From: JAYPAN01 sp038123715
Lineage (GTDB): Bacteria > Pseudomonadota > Alphaproteobacteria > RS24
Length of the DNA: 60,355 nt
Assembly: GCA_038123715.1 (NCBI GenBank)
Contig: JAYPAN010000010.1
Span: 1 to 60,355, forward strand
Direction: 5' to 3'
A program made the translations under genes and the position numbers. Of the stretch, positions 42,582-50,067 are shown one piece after another. Each line of letters begins with the position of its first letter. Position 1 is the stretch's first letter. The notes under the pieces are model-generated. The model saw nothing but the letters and a program-made list of their open reading frames with translations. It made no database searches and was not told the DNA's origin.

Positions 42582-43654
42582 CCCGACATATCGCCCTATT
42601 TGGAGAAATGGGCGCAAATTATGCGCCGATAATTGAGCAGGCTCTTGCGTCTTATGCTGATTGGCAGGTTGATATCTGGCCATGCAATGAGGATATGGCG
42701 GCGCGCGACAGCGTGTTGGCACAATGCGAAGCAGCCATTATCAGCCCCGATTATATTCTGACACCGGGCAATTTTGGTGCGCTGATGGCCGCCCCCAATT
42801 TGAAAATCCTGTTGCAGCCGTGGGTCGGCACGGACTGGTTGAACCCCGGCTTTTTGCCGAAAGGGCTGATTTACTGCAATGCCGGTGGTCATGCCCCCTC
42901 AATGGCCGAATATGTGATGGCTGCCGTACTGGAACAGGCCACGCAATTGCGCGACCAGCACGCCGATATGCGGGCCGGCAATTGGCGACGCGCCGGGCGC
43001 AATGCCGCCCCTGATGCGCGGCATGGCTTTGTGACCGGCAAAACGCTTGGGCTGGTTGGCTATGGCGATATTGGCGAAGCCGTGGCCAAGCGCGCCCATG
43101 CTTTTGACATGCGGCTGGCGGCAATTGCGCGGCGCAAACGCGATGCTGCACCCGCGCCGTTGGACTGGATTGGCACGCCAGACGACTTGCCGCGGCTTTT
43201 GGCCGAAAGCGATTATCTGGTGCTGACCTGCGATTTGAACGAAGAAACGCAAGGCATGATTGACGCGGCCGCCTTTGAGCAAATGAAACCGAGCGCCTAT
43301 CTGGTTAATGTCGCGCGCGGCGAGGTGATTGATGAGGCGGCGCTGTTCAACGCGCTGCAAGACCGCCGCATTGCCGGCGCGGCGCTTGATACATGGTATC
43401 GCTATCCGACCAATATCGCCAATGCCGAACCCGACCCTGACCGCGGTGGCCCTTTTCAAGGCTCGCGCTTTGACTTTCTGTCGCTCGACAATGTGCTGCT
43501 GACCCCGCACAGCTCGGCGCATACATTCAATGCCGAAGAAGGGCGTTATATCTCAATTGCCCAATCGCTGCTGGAATATGCTGAAGGCAAAACACCGAAA
43601 AGGCAGGTCGCCACCGGCACGAGCGAAAACCTCGGCGATTTCAAAATGCCCTGA
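42578..43654 (+). CDS. D-2-hydroxyacid dehydrogenase, NAD-binding
   Basis: 358 residues. The Rossmann motif is LGLVGYGDIGEAVAKRA, the active-site Arg lies in VNVARGEVIDEAAL, and the catalytic His in LTPHSSAHT. Family members reduce 2-keto acids to D-2-hydroxy acids or the reverse. A longer loop (TNIANAEPDPDRGGPFQGSR) precedes the His segment. It is coupled to the acyl-CoA ligase gene by a 4-bp overlap, so it may make or use the acid that the ligase activates (inference). Confidence 0.9.
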   Translation: MTRHIALFGEMGANYAPIIEQALASYADWQVDIWPCNEDMAARDSVLAQCEAAIISPDYILTPGNFGALMAAPNLKILLQPWVGTDWLNPGFLPKGLIYCNAGGHAPSMAEYVMAAVLEQATQLRDQHADMRAGNWRRAGRNAAPDARHGFVTGKTLGLVGYGDIGEAVAKRAHAFDMRLAAIARRKRDAAPAPLDWIGTPDDLPRLLAESDYLVLTCDLNEETQGMIDAAAFEQMKPSAYLVNVARGEVIDEAALFNALQDRRIAGAALDTWYRYPTNIANAEPDPDRGGPFQGSRFDFLSLDNVLLTPHSSAHTFNAEEGRYISIAQSLLEYAEGKTPKRQVATGTSENLGDFKMP

Positions 43655-43771
43655 CACCAGAGACGGGCAGGAAATTACTGCGGCGACCTGCCACGCAAGG
43701 GCGGCGCGCAATGGCTTGCGCCGCAATATAGTCGTGGTAAGTTATGGCATATTTTATTTTGGGAGAAAGAC

Positions 43772-44962
43772 ATGTCTGAGCTTGAAACTTTCCGTGCTGA
43801 AACCCGCATTTGGCTGGAAGAAAACTGCCCTGAATCCATGCGGACACCAATGCCGGAGCGCGAAATGCCGTGGGGTGGTCGCAATGCACAATTTCCGAAT
43901 CCGGACACAAAACTCTGGATGGACAGAATGTCGGCGCGCGGTTGGACAGCCCCCACATGGCCTGCCGAATATGGCGGCGGTGGCCTGTCCAAAGAAGAAC
44001 ACAAAATCCTGCAAGAAGAACTGGCTCGCATTAAGGCGCGTCCGGCCCTGACCAGCTTCGGCCTCTGGATGCTTGGCCCGGCTTTGCTGGAATTTGCCAG
44101 CGAGGAACAGAAACAAAAATATATTCCCGAAATTATTCGCGGCGAGATTCGCTGGTGTCAGGGCTATTCCGAGCCGGGCGCCGGGTCGGATTTGGCCGGT
44201 CTGCAAACCAAAGCCGAAGATATGGGCGATCATTATCTGGTCAATGGTCAGAAAGTATGGACATCCTATGCCGATAATTGCGACTGGATTTTCTGCCTTG
44301 TTCGCACCGATACCAGCGTCAAGCATGACGGCATTTCCTTTTTGCTGATTGATATGGCGACAGACGGCGTGGAAGCGCGTCCGATTAAGCTGATTTCGGG
44401 CGCCTCGCCCTTCTGTGAAACTTTCCTGACGGATGTGAAAGTGCCGAAAGAAAACCTTGTCGGTGAGCTGAACAAGGGCTGGACGATTGCCAAGCGCCTG
44501 CTGGAGCATGAGCGCAGCATGATTTCCGGCATGGGCATGGGAGCCGGTGCGGCTTCTATGGGTGGTATGGAAGCTGTCGCGAAGGAAAATTTCGGCACGG
44601 AAAATGAAAAAATCGCCGAGCCGTCCATCCGCAACGCCGTTGCCGAGCATAAAATGGATCAGCAAGCCTTTGGCCTGACGCTGAAACGCGCTGCCGAAGA
44701 AGCCAAAAGCGGACAGGGGCAAGGCGCGGCTGCCTCCATGTTCAAATATTATGGCACTGAGGTGAATAAACGGCGTTTTGAATTGCTGCTCGACATTATG
44801 GGATCGCAGGCGCTGGGCTGGGAAGGCGATGGCTTTGACAGTAAGGAATTGGCGGTCACGCGCTCTTGGTTGCGCTCAAAAGGCAATTCGATTGAAGGCG
44901 GCACATCGGAAGTTCAGTTGAATGTGATTGCCAAGCGCGTTTTGGGCCTGCCCGACGCCTGA
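43772..44962 (+). CDS. Acyl-CoA dehydrogenase
   Basis: 396 residues with the FAD/acyl-CoA layout: WPAEYGGGGLSKEEH, the flavin segment CQGYSEPGAGSDLAGLQTKA, VNGQKVWTSYADNCDWIF, and the C-terminal RSWLRSKGNSIEGGTSEVQLNVIAKRVLGLP. The catalytic-base position is not certain from sequence. GGGAGA precedes the ATG. A second acyl-CoA dehydrogenase gene follows beyond a strong terminator-like hairpin. Paired dehydrogenases of this type often form a heteromer in steroid, terpenoid or branched-acid breakdown; that is a possibility here. Confidence 0.92.
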   Translation: MSELETFRAETRIWLEENCPESMRTPMPEREMPWGGRNAQFPNPDTKLWMDRMSARGWTAPTWPAEYGGGGLSKEEHKILQEELARIKARPALTSFGLWMLGPALLEFASEEQKQKYIPEIIRGEIRWCQGYSEPGAGSDLAGLQTKAEDMGDHYLVNGQKVWTSYADNCDWIFCLVRTDTSVKHDGISFLLIDMATDGVEARPIKLISGASPFCETFLTDVKVPKENLVGELNKGWTIAKRLLEHERSMISGMGMGAGAASMGGMEAVAKENFGTENEKIAEPSIRNAVAEHKMDQQAFGLTLKRAAEEAKSGQGQGAAASMFKYYGTEVNKRRFELLLDIMGSQALGWEGDGFDSKELAVTRSWLRSKGNSIEGGTSEVQLNVIAKRVLGLPDA

Positions 44963-44974
44963 TTTGAAACAATG

Positions 44975-45004
44975 AGGCCGGTGGTGACACCGGCCTTCTT
45001 TTGT
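44975..45004 (+). terminator. Intrinsic terminator between the two acyl-CoA dehydrogenase genes
   Basis: GGCCGGTG (44976-44983) and CACCGGCC (44988-44995) form a perfect 8-bp stem, 9 with the flanking A-T, around a GTGA tetraloop, followed by TTCTTTTG. It begins 12 bp after the first stop, and the next gene starts 24 bp later. Confidence 0.8.
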
Positions 45005-45027
45005 CCTGATTATTTGGAGAATACCCA

Positions 45028-46167
45028 ATGGCTCTTGTGCTTACCGAAGAACAAAACATGCTGCGCGATATGGCGAAGCAATTTTTCACCGAACAAGCCC
45101 CCGTCACCAATTTGCGTAAATTGCGCGATGAAGAAAGCGCTGACGGTTTTGACCGCGATGTCTGGCAACAAATTGTCGAACTTGGTTTTGCCGGTATTTT
45201 GATACCGGAAGAACAAGGCGGCACGGGTTTTGGCCCGATGGGCATGGGCATTGTGATGGAAGAGGCCGGACGCACTTTGGCCGCCTCGCCGCTTTATGCC
45301 ACGGCTGTTTTGGGCGCAGGTCTGGTAATGGCTGCTGGCAATGAAGCGCAAAAATCTGAGATTTTGCCGAAAATCGCCGGTGGTGAGGTGCTGATGGCGC
45401 TGGCGCTTGAGGAAGCCAATCACCACAATCCGCTGAATACCAGCATGAAAGCCGAAAAATCGGGCGATGGCTTTACCCTGTCCGGCGAGAAAAAATTCGT
45501 CATTGACGGGCATATTGCCGACAGGCTGATTGTGGTGGCGCGCACCAGTGGCGCGGCTGGCGATACGCAAGGCCTGTCCATGTTTTTGGTTGATGCCAAA
45601 GCTGGTGGCGTGAACATCACCCGCACGATGATGGTGGATAATCGCAACGCCGCCAATATCAGCTTTGACAATGTGCAGCTTTCGGCCGACAGCCTGCTTG
45701 GCGGATTGGATGCGGCCTGGCCGGAACTGGAAAATGTGCTGGATATGGGACGCATTTGCATTGCTGCGGAAATGCTGGGCGGCATTGAAACCGTTTTTGA
45801 AACGACGCTGGAATATCTCAAGGAGCGCAAGCAATTTGGCGTGATTATCGGCACATTTCAGGCACTGAAACACCGCGCGGCGGAAATGTTCTGCGAAGTT
45901 GAGATTTGCCAATCTGTTGTGCTGGACGGCCTGTCGGCGCTTGATGAAAGGCGCAATGATATTCCGCGCGCGGCCAGTCTCGCCAAGGCGCGCATTTGCG
46001 ATGCGGCGCGGCTTATTAGCAATGAGGGGATTCAAATGCATGGCGGCATTGGCATGACTGATGCGTTGGATGTCGGGCTGTTTTTGAAACGCGCCCGTGT
46101 GCAGGCGCAAATGCTGGGCGATGCCAATTTTCACCGCGCGCGCTATGCCGATTTGGGCGGCTATTAA
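45028..46167 (+). CDS. Acyl-CoA dehydrogenase
   Basis: 379 residues. It has ELGFAGILIPEEQGGTGFG, ALALEEANHHNP where the first dehydrogenase has its GYSEPGAGSD flavin segment, LSGEKKFVIDGHIADRLIVVART, and a C-terminal ERKQFGVIIGTFQALKHRAAEM and GIQMHGGIGMTDALDVGLFLKRA. The usual SEPGAGSD motif is replaced, as in the FadE-type partner subunits that pair with a second dehydrogenase. A TTTGGAG site precedes the ATG. No promoter is evident in the 24 bp after the terminator, so expression probably depends on read-through. Confidence 0.92.
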   Translation: MALVLTEEQNMLRDMAKQFFTEQAPVTNLRKLRDEESADGFDRDVWQQIVELGFAGILIPEEQGGTGFGPMGMGIVMEEAGRTLAASPLYATAVLGAGLVMAAGNEAQKSEILPKIAGGEVLMALALEEANHHNPLNTSMKAEKSGDGFTLSGEKKFVIDGHIADRLIVVARTSGAAGDTQGLSMFLVDAKAGGVNITRTMMVDNRNAANISFDNVQLSADSLLGGLDAAWPELENVLDMGRICIAAEMLGGIETVFETTLEYLKERKQFGVIIGTFQALKHRAAEMFCEVEICQSVVLDGLSALDERRNDIPRAASLAKARICDAARLISNEGIQMHGGIGMTDALDVGLFLKRARVQAQMLGDANFHRARYADLGGY

Positions 46168-46279
46168 ATCGCTTAAAGGGCTGAAAAAAAGACGCAAACT
46201 GGCTTTGATAGACCTCGACAAGCGGACAGCTTGGCGATAGGGTTCAACTGAAGTGCAGCACAGCAAATTGAGGTCGCAA

Positions 46280-46519
46280 ATGGCGGATGAAACAGAACAA
46301 CCGGAGCGTATTACCGTTTTGGCGCGGGAGTTTACCCCGGCTGCAATGGAGTTTCACCGCCGCAATATGAGTGCGCGTGGTTATCGCATGGAAGGCCAGA
46401 TTACGGCACGGCGTTATATGATGATTGACGGGCCGGGCGAGCCGACCGATTTGTTTGACGGGGAAGAATATTACGCGGTCACTTTTGTCCGCAAAGAAGC
46501 CGGCGACGCTAACGAGTAA
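46280..46519 (+). CDS. Small conserved-type protein of unknown function
   Basis: 79 residues from MADETEQ, which follows a GAGG element; a GTG nine codons earlier is possible. The text reads RITVLAREFTPAAMEFHRRNMSARGYRMEGQITARRYMMIDGP and ends YYAVTFVRKEAGDANE, a compact alpha/beta sequence without membrane segment. I do not recognise the family. It lies between the second dehydrogenase and hemA (128 bp before the hemA start). Confidence 0.65.
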   Translation: MADETEQPERITVLAREFTPAAMEFHRRNMSARGYRMEGQITARRYMMIDGPGEPTDLFDGEEYYAVTFVRKEAGDANE

Positions 46520-46647
46520 GTGGGAAACTGCGGCATTTCAGCCAGATGGCGAATATCGCGCCGACTGGCATGGATTGGCGGTTAAAACCTGTTATATTCC
46601 GTCGGGAAACGGCCAGATGTGGCCGAGATGAAGAGCAAGGAAACCAG

Positions 46648-47895
46648 ATGGCGATTGATTATGACAGCCATTTAGACAAAGCCCTTGATGCGCTGCATGG
46701 CGAGGGGCGGTATCGCGTTTTTACCGATTTGGCGCGCCGCGCCGGTAATTTCCCGCGCGCCATTGACTATTCGGGCGACACACCGCGCGATATTACGGTC
46801 TGGTGTTCCAATGATTATCTCGGCATGGGGCAGAACCCGCAAGTTATGGCGGCGATGAAAACCGCCATTGACGAATTGGGAACCGGCGCGGGCGGCACGC
46901 GCAATATATCCGGCACGCATCATCTGATTGTCGAATTGGAGCGTGAGCTTGCCGATTTGCACGATAAGGAAGCCGCGCTGGTCTTTACTTCCGGCTATAT
47001 TTCCAATGAAGCGACCATTTCAACTCTGGCGAAATTGCTGCCGGAATGTCTTATTTTATCGGATGAGCTGAACCATGCCTCAATGATTGAAGGTGTGCGC
47101 CAAAGCGGCTGCGCCAAGCGCATTTGGCGGCATAATGATGTTGAGCATTTGGAAAGCCTGCTGCGTGAGACCAGCCCTGACCGCCCCAAGCTGATTGCCT
47201 TTGAAAGCGTCTATTCGATGGATGGCGATATTGCGCCGATTGGCAAAATCTGCGATTTGGCTGAGAAATACAATGCGCTGACCTATCTCGACGAAGTGCA
47301 TGCTGTGGGCATGTATGGCAAGCGCGGCGGCGGCATTGCCGATATGGAAAATCTGATGGGTCGGGTGGATATTATCGAAGGCACGCTGGCCAAGGCATTT
47401 GGCATTATGGGCGGCTATATCACCGGCAAAGCCAATCTGGTCGATGCCATTCGCTCCTACGCACCGGGCTTTATTTTCACCACATCGCTGCCGCCAACAG
47501 TCGCCGCCGGTGCGATTGAGAGTGTGCGGATTGTCAAACAGGCCGAAGAATTGCGCCGCCAGCATCAAGAGCGCGCCAATACGCTGAAATCGCGGCTGGA
47601 GGCTGCCGGTCTGCCAGTGCTGCACACCAATACGCATATTGTGCCGGTCATGGTCTGCGACCCTGTTTTGTGTAAAGCCGCTTCCGACCGTTTGCTGAAC
47701 ACGCATGGCATTTATATCCAGCCCATCAATTACCCTACCGTGCCGCGTGGCACGGAAAGGCTGCGTATCACGCCGACCCCGCTGCATGATGACAGCATGA
47801 TGGATGCGCTGGTCGATGCTTTGCAGGAAGTCTGGCAAACATTGGGCATTTCAAGAAAAACCCCCGATATCATGACAATTCCGGCCGCGCGCTGA
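46648..47895 (+). CDS. hemA: 5-aminolevulinate synthase
   Basis: Condenses glycine and succinyl-CoA to 5-aminolevulinate with PLP, the alphaproteobacterial (C4) entry to heme. 415 residues: VWCSNDYLGMGQNPQVMAAM, GAGGTRNISGTHHLIVELERELADLHDKE, the PLP-aldimine partner YLDEVHAVGMYG, and the PLP-binding Lys in GTLAKAFGIMGGYITG. The start MAIDYD has AAGGAAA 5 nt before; the frame is open 34 codons further without similarity. hemH follows 16 bp later. Confidence 0.97.
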   Translation: MAIDYDSHLDKALDALHGEGRYRVFTDLARRAGNFPRAIDYSGDTPRDITVWCSNDYLGMGQNPQVMAAMKTAIDELGTGAGGTRNISGTHHLIVELERELADLHDKEAALVFTSGYISNEATISTLAKLLPECLILSDELNHASMIEGVRQSGCAKRIWRHNDVEHLESLLRETSPDRPKLIAFESVYSMDGDIAPIGKICDLAEKYNALTYLDEVHAVGMYGKRGGGIADMENLMGRVDIIEGTLAKAFGIMGGYITGKANLVDAIRSYAPGFIFTTSLPPTVAAGAIESVRIVKQAEELRRQHQERANTLKSRLEAAGLPVLHTNTHIVPVMVCDPVLCKAASDRLLNTHGIYIQPINYPTVPRGTERLRITPTPLHDDSMMDALVDALQEVWQTLGISRKTPDIMTIPAAR

Positions 47896-47911
47896 GCCAA
47901 GGCGGGGCGTT

Positions 47912-48925
47912 ATGATGTTACCCGACCGGCATCCCGATATCGCTTATGGCAAAACCGGCTTATTGCTGGTCAATCTTGGCACGCCGCAAAGCCCTGACGC
48001 TAAGGGCTTGCGCCCCTATCTGGCGCAGTTTTTGTCGGATCGCCGCGTCATTGAAACCTCGCCACTGATTTGGCAGCCGATATTGCGCGCTATTATTCTG
48101 AACACGCGCCCGCGCAAATCTGCCCGCGCCTATGCGAAAATCTGGCGGCAGGAGACGAATGAAAGCCCATTGCGCTATTACACAAGGACGCAAGCCGAGG
48201 CGGTGCAGGACGCCCTTGGTGAAGGCATTATTGTCGATTGGGCGATGCGCTATGGCGCGCCATCCATTGCCGAACGCCTGCAAGCCATGAAGGAACGCGG
48301 CTGCGAGCGCATTGCCATTGTCGCGCTTTACCCGCAATATTCGGCCTCGACCAGCGCCAGCGTCTATGATGATGTGTTTCGCAGCCTTTTGAAAATGCGC
48401 TGGCAACCGGCCATTCGCACGGCAGCACCCTGGCATGATGACCCTGCCTATATTGACGCGCTGGCAGCCTCGGTCAAAAACCATTTTGAAAGCCTTGACT
48501 GGCAGCCGGAAGTCACTGTCGCCTCGTTTCACGGCCTGCCGCAAAGCTATTTTGAAAAAGGCGACCCCTATCACTGCCATTGCGCCAAGACGGCGCGCCT
48601 GTTGCGCGAAAAGCTGGGACTGGACAGTGCCGCCATGCCGCTGACATTTCAATCGCGCTTCGGCCCGGCCAAATGGTTGGAACCTTATACGGACAAGACG
48701 GTTGAGGCATTGGCCGAACAGGGCGTGCGAAAATTGGCCGTGGTCACACCGGGCTTTGTTGCTGATTGTGTTGAAACACTGGAAGAAATTGCCATTGAGC
48801 TGAAAGAAACCTTTCTTGAGGCTGGCGGCACGCATTTTACCACTATTCCTTGCCTGAACAGCACACCGCAAAGCATTGAATTGCTGACCGGTCTGGCGCA
48901 TAAAAACCTGCAAGGCTGGCTGTAA
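47912..48925 (+). CDS. hemH: Ferrochelatase
   Basis: Inserts Fe2+ into protoporphyrin IX, the last heme step. 337 residues with LLVNLGTPQSPDAKGLRPYL, YGAPSIAERLQAM, YPQYSASTSASVYDD, the catalytic His in VASFHGLPQSYFEKGDPYHCHC, and CVETLEEIAIELKE near the end. It is 16 bp downstream of hemA, so the first and last steps of heme synthesis are in one operon. The start could be either of two adjacent ATG codons. Confidence 0.96.
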   Translation: MMLPDRHPDIAYGKTGLLLVNLGTPQSPDAKGLRPYLAQFLSDRRVIETSPLIWQPILRAIILNTRPRKSARAYAKIWRQETNESPLRYYTRTQAEAVQDALGEGIIVDWAMRYGAPSIAERLQAMKERGCERIAIVALYPQYSASTSASVYDDVFRSLLKMRWQPAIRTAAPWHDDPAYIDALAASVKNHFESLDWQPEVTVASFHGLPQSYFEKGDPYHCHCAKTARLLREKLGLDSAAMPLTFQSRFGPAKWLEPYTDKTVEALAEQGVRKLAVVTPGFVADCVETLEEIAIELKETFLEAGGTHFTTIPCLNSTPQSIELLTGLAHKNLQGWL

Positions 48926-49014
48926 CCCCAAGGGCAATTTAATCCCAAAAGAGGGGGACTTGACCCGAAGCCTGCTTTCTTGCAGGGTAACGTCTTGTTG
49001 CGTAGGGGCTGACA

Positions 49015-49344
49015 ATGCCTTTCTGGCCAACCCTTTTTGGAACGCCACCAAGCTTGGTGGAACTCATTGCGGCGGTCGTCATTGCCATCGTTCTGGCTTT
49101 TCGCGCCCGTCCCAAACAAGGCACGCCGGTTTTATCTGTCTATGTCGCGGTCATCACGATTTTCCTTGAGCAGGCGCGCATACTGCCAATTAACCCGCAA
49201 ATGCCCCTCAACTTTATTGAAAGTGTGATGTCGGTCACGCTCGGACATGTTTTTTTGCTGGTTTTATGGGCGGCTTTTATCATTTTTCCCATTCGCCGCT
49301 ATGTTTTGAACCAGAAAGGCAAGCGCGTTTTCACCCGCCGATAG
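49015..49344 (+). CDS. Membrane protein of unknown function
   Basis: 109 residues with three hydrophobic segments (LVELIAAVVIAIVLAF, SVYVAVITIFLEQ and VTLGHVFLLVLWAAFIIFPI) and a very basic C-terminus (RRYVLNQKGKRVFTRR). I do not recognise a family. It lies 89 bp after hemH. It is shorter than the HemJ oxidase sometimes found near hemH and lacks that family's features, so I do not assign a heme role. Confidence 0.55.
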   Translation: MPFWPTLFGTPPSLVELIAAVVIAIVLAFRARPKQGTPVLSVYVAVITIFLEQARILPINPQMPLNFIESVMSVTLGHVFLLVLWAAFIIFPIRRYVLNQKGKRVFTRR

Positions 49345-49420
49345 CCAAGTCTGCTCACAGCACCACAAATTATTTGTATTTTATATTCGCCTTTTTGCAG
49401 CCATGCCCTAATTATCCTTA

Positions 49421-49476
49421 CGGAGCAAAGCGCCCGACCCATGCGCCTTATCGGTTGCGGCGGCTCATCTGCTCCG
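49421..49476 (+). promoter_or_regulatory. Inverted repeat in the cspA leader
   Basis: CGGAGCA (49421-49427) can pair with TGCTCCG (49470-49476) within the 159-bp space before cspA. Cold-shock genes often carry long structured leaders that sense temperature; this could be part of one. The promoter was not identified, so the true 5' end is unknown. Confidence 0.35.
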
Positions 49477-49503
49477 GCGCGCTTTCAATATATGGAGGCA
49501 AAA

Positions 49504-49737
49504 ATGCTTACAGGTAGTGTAAAGTGGTTTAATTCGGCCAAGGGCTACGGGTTTATCACGCCAGATAATGGCGCAGATGATTGCTTTGTGCATGTGACCG
49601 CCATTCAGGCATCCGGTTTCAAACAGCTTGTCGAGGAACAACGGGTTCAATTTGAAATGATTGAAGGTCGTAATGGTCGTTTGGTGGCCGGTAACATTGT
49701 TTTGTTGGAAAGCAATCAAGGCGAAGCCGCCGAATAA
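49504..49737 (+). CDS. cspA: Cold-shock protein, CspA family
   Basis: A single 77-residue CSD: the RNA-binding motifs are KGYGFITP (RNP1) and DCFVHVTAIQASG (RNP2), with the N-terminal TGSVKWFNSA. The short acidic tail (QGEAAE) follows the five-strand domain. It binds single-stranded nucleic acid as a chaperone. The start MLTGSVK has GGAGG 6 nt before; 21 upstream codons are dropped as leader. Confidence 0.95.
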   Translation: MLTGSVKWFNSAKGYGFITPDNGADDCFVHVTAIQASGFKQLVEEQRVQFEMIEGRNGRLVAGNIVLLESNQGEAAE

Positions 49738-49739
49738 AA

Positions 49740-49770
49740 TGCCGCTGAAAATGCGGCACAGAGCTGTTTT
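49740..49770 (+). terminator. Hairpin after cspA, probable terminator
   Basis: TGCCGC (49740-49745) and GCGGCA (49753-49758) form a 6-bp stem 3 bp after the cspA stop; TTTT follows about 8 nt later, so the U-tract is not ideal. Confidence 0.5.
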
Positions 49771-49804
49771 CATCCCGACACCAATATGGTAATCAGGATT
49801 TCAA

Positions 49805-50062
49805 ATGGCTCACATTGAAATATATACGACACGGATTTGCCCTTTTTGCATTGCGGCCAAACGGCTGCTGGGCGAGAAGCAGGTAACTTATTCCGAGATT
49901 GACGTGGGTGGTGACCTCGCCTTGCGCGACGGCATGATGAAACGCGCCAATGGCGCTCACACCGTGCCGCAAATTTTCATCAATGACAAACATATTGGCG
50001 GCTGTGACGACCTTTACCGGCTTGACCGAAATGGCGAGCTGGACACTTTGCTGCAAGGTTAA
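49805..50062 (+). CDS. grxC: Glutaredoxin 3
   Basis: 85 residues with the dithiol active site C12-P-F-C15 at the start of helix 1, the cis-Pro segment TVPQIFIND and the glutathione-binding GGCDDL. It reduces protein and glutathione mixed disulfides in the cytoplasm. It is convergent with the M20 peptidase gene (stops 5 bp apart). Confidence 0.94.
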   Translation: MAHIEIYTTRICPFCIAAKRLLGEKQVTYSEIDVGGDLALRDGMMKRANGAHTVPQIFINDKHIGGCDDLYRLDRNGELDTLLQG

Positions 50063-50067
50063 CCGGC

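Noticed and set aside
43701..43724. GCGGCGC/GCGCCGC inverted repeat before the first acyl-CoA dehydrogenase
   Set aside because: The 7-bp stem has a 10-nt loop and no T-tract. GCGC-rich palindromes are frequent by chance in this genome.
45010..46266. 418-codon open frame antisense to the second acyl-CoA dehydrogenase
   Set aside because: Same cause; the sense frame carries the family motifs and a ribosome site.
47960..49051. 363-codon open frame antisense to hemH
   Set aside because: Composition typical of a shadow frame and no ribosome site; ferrochelatase motifs are on the other strand.
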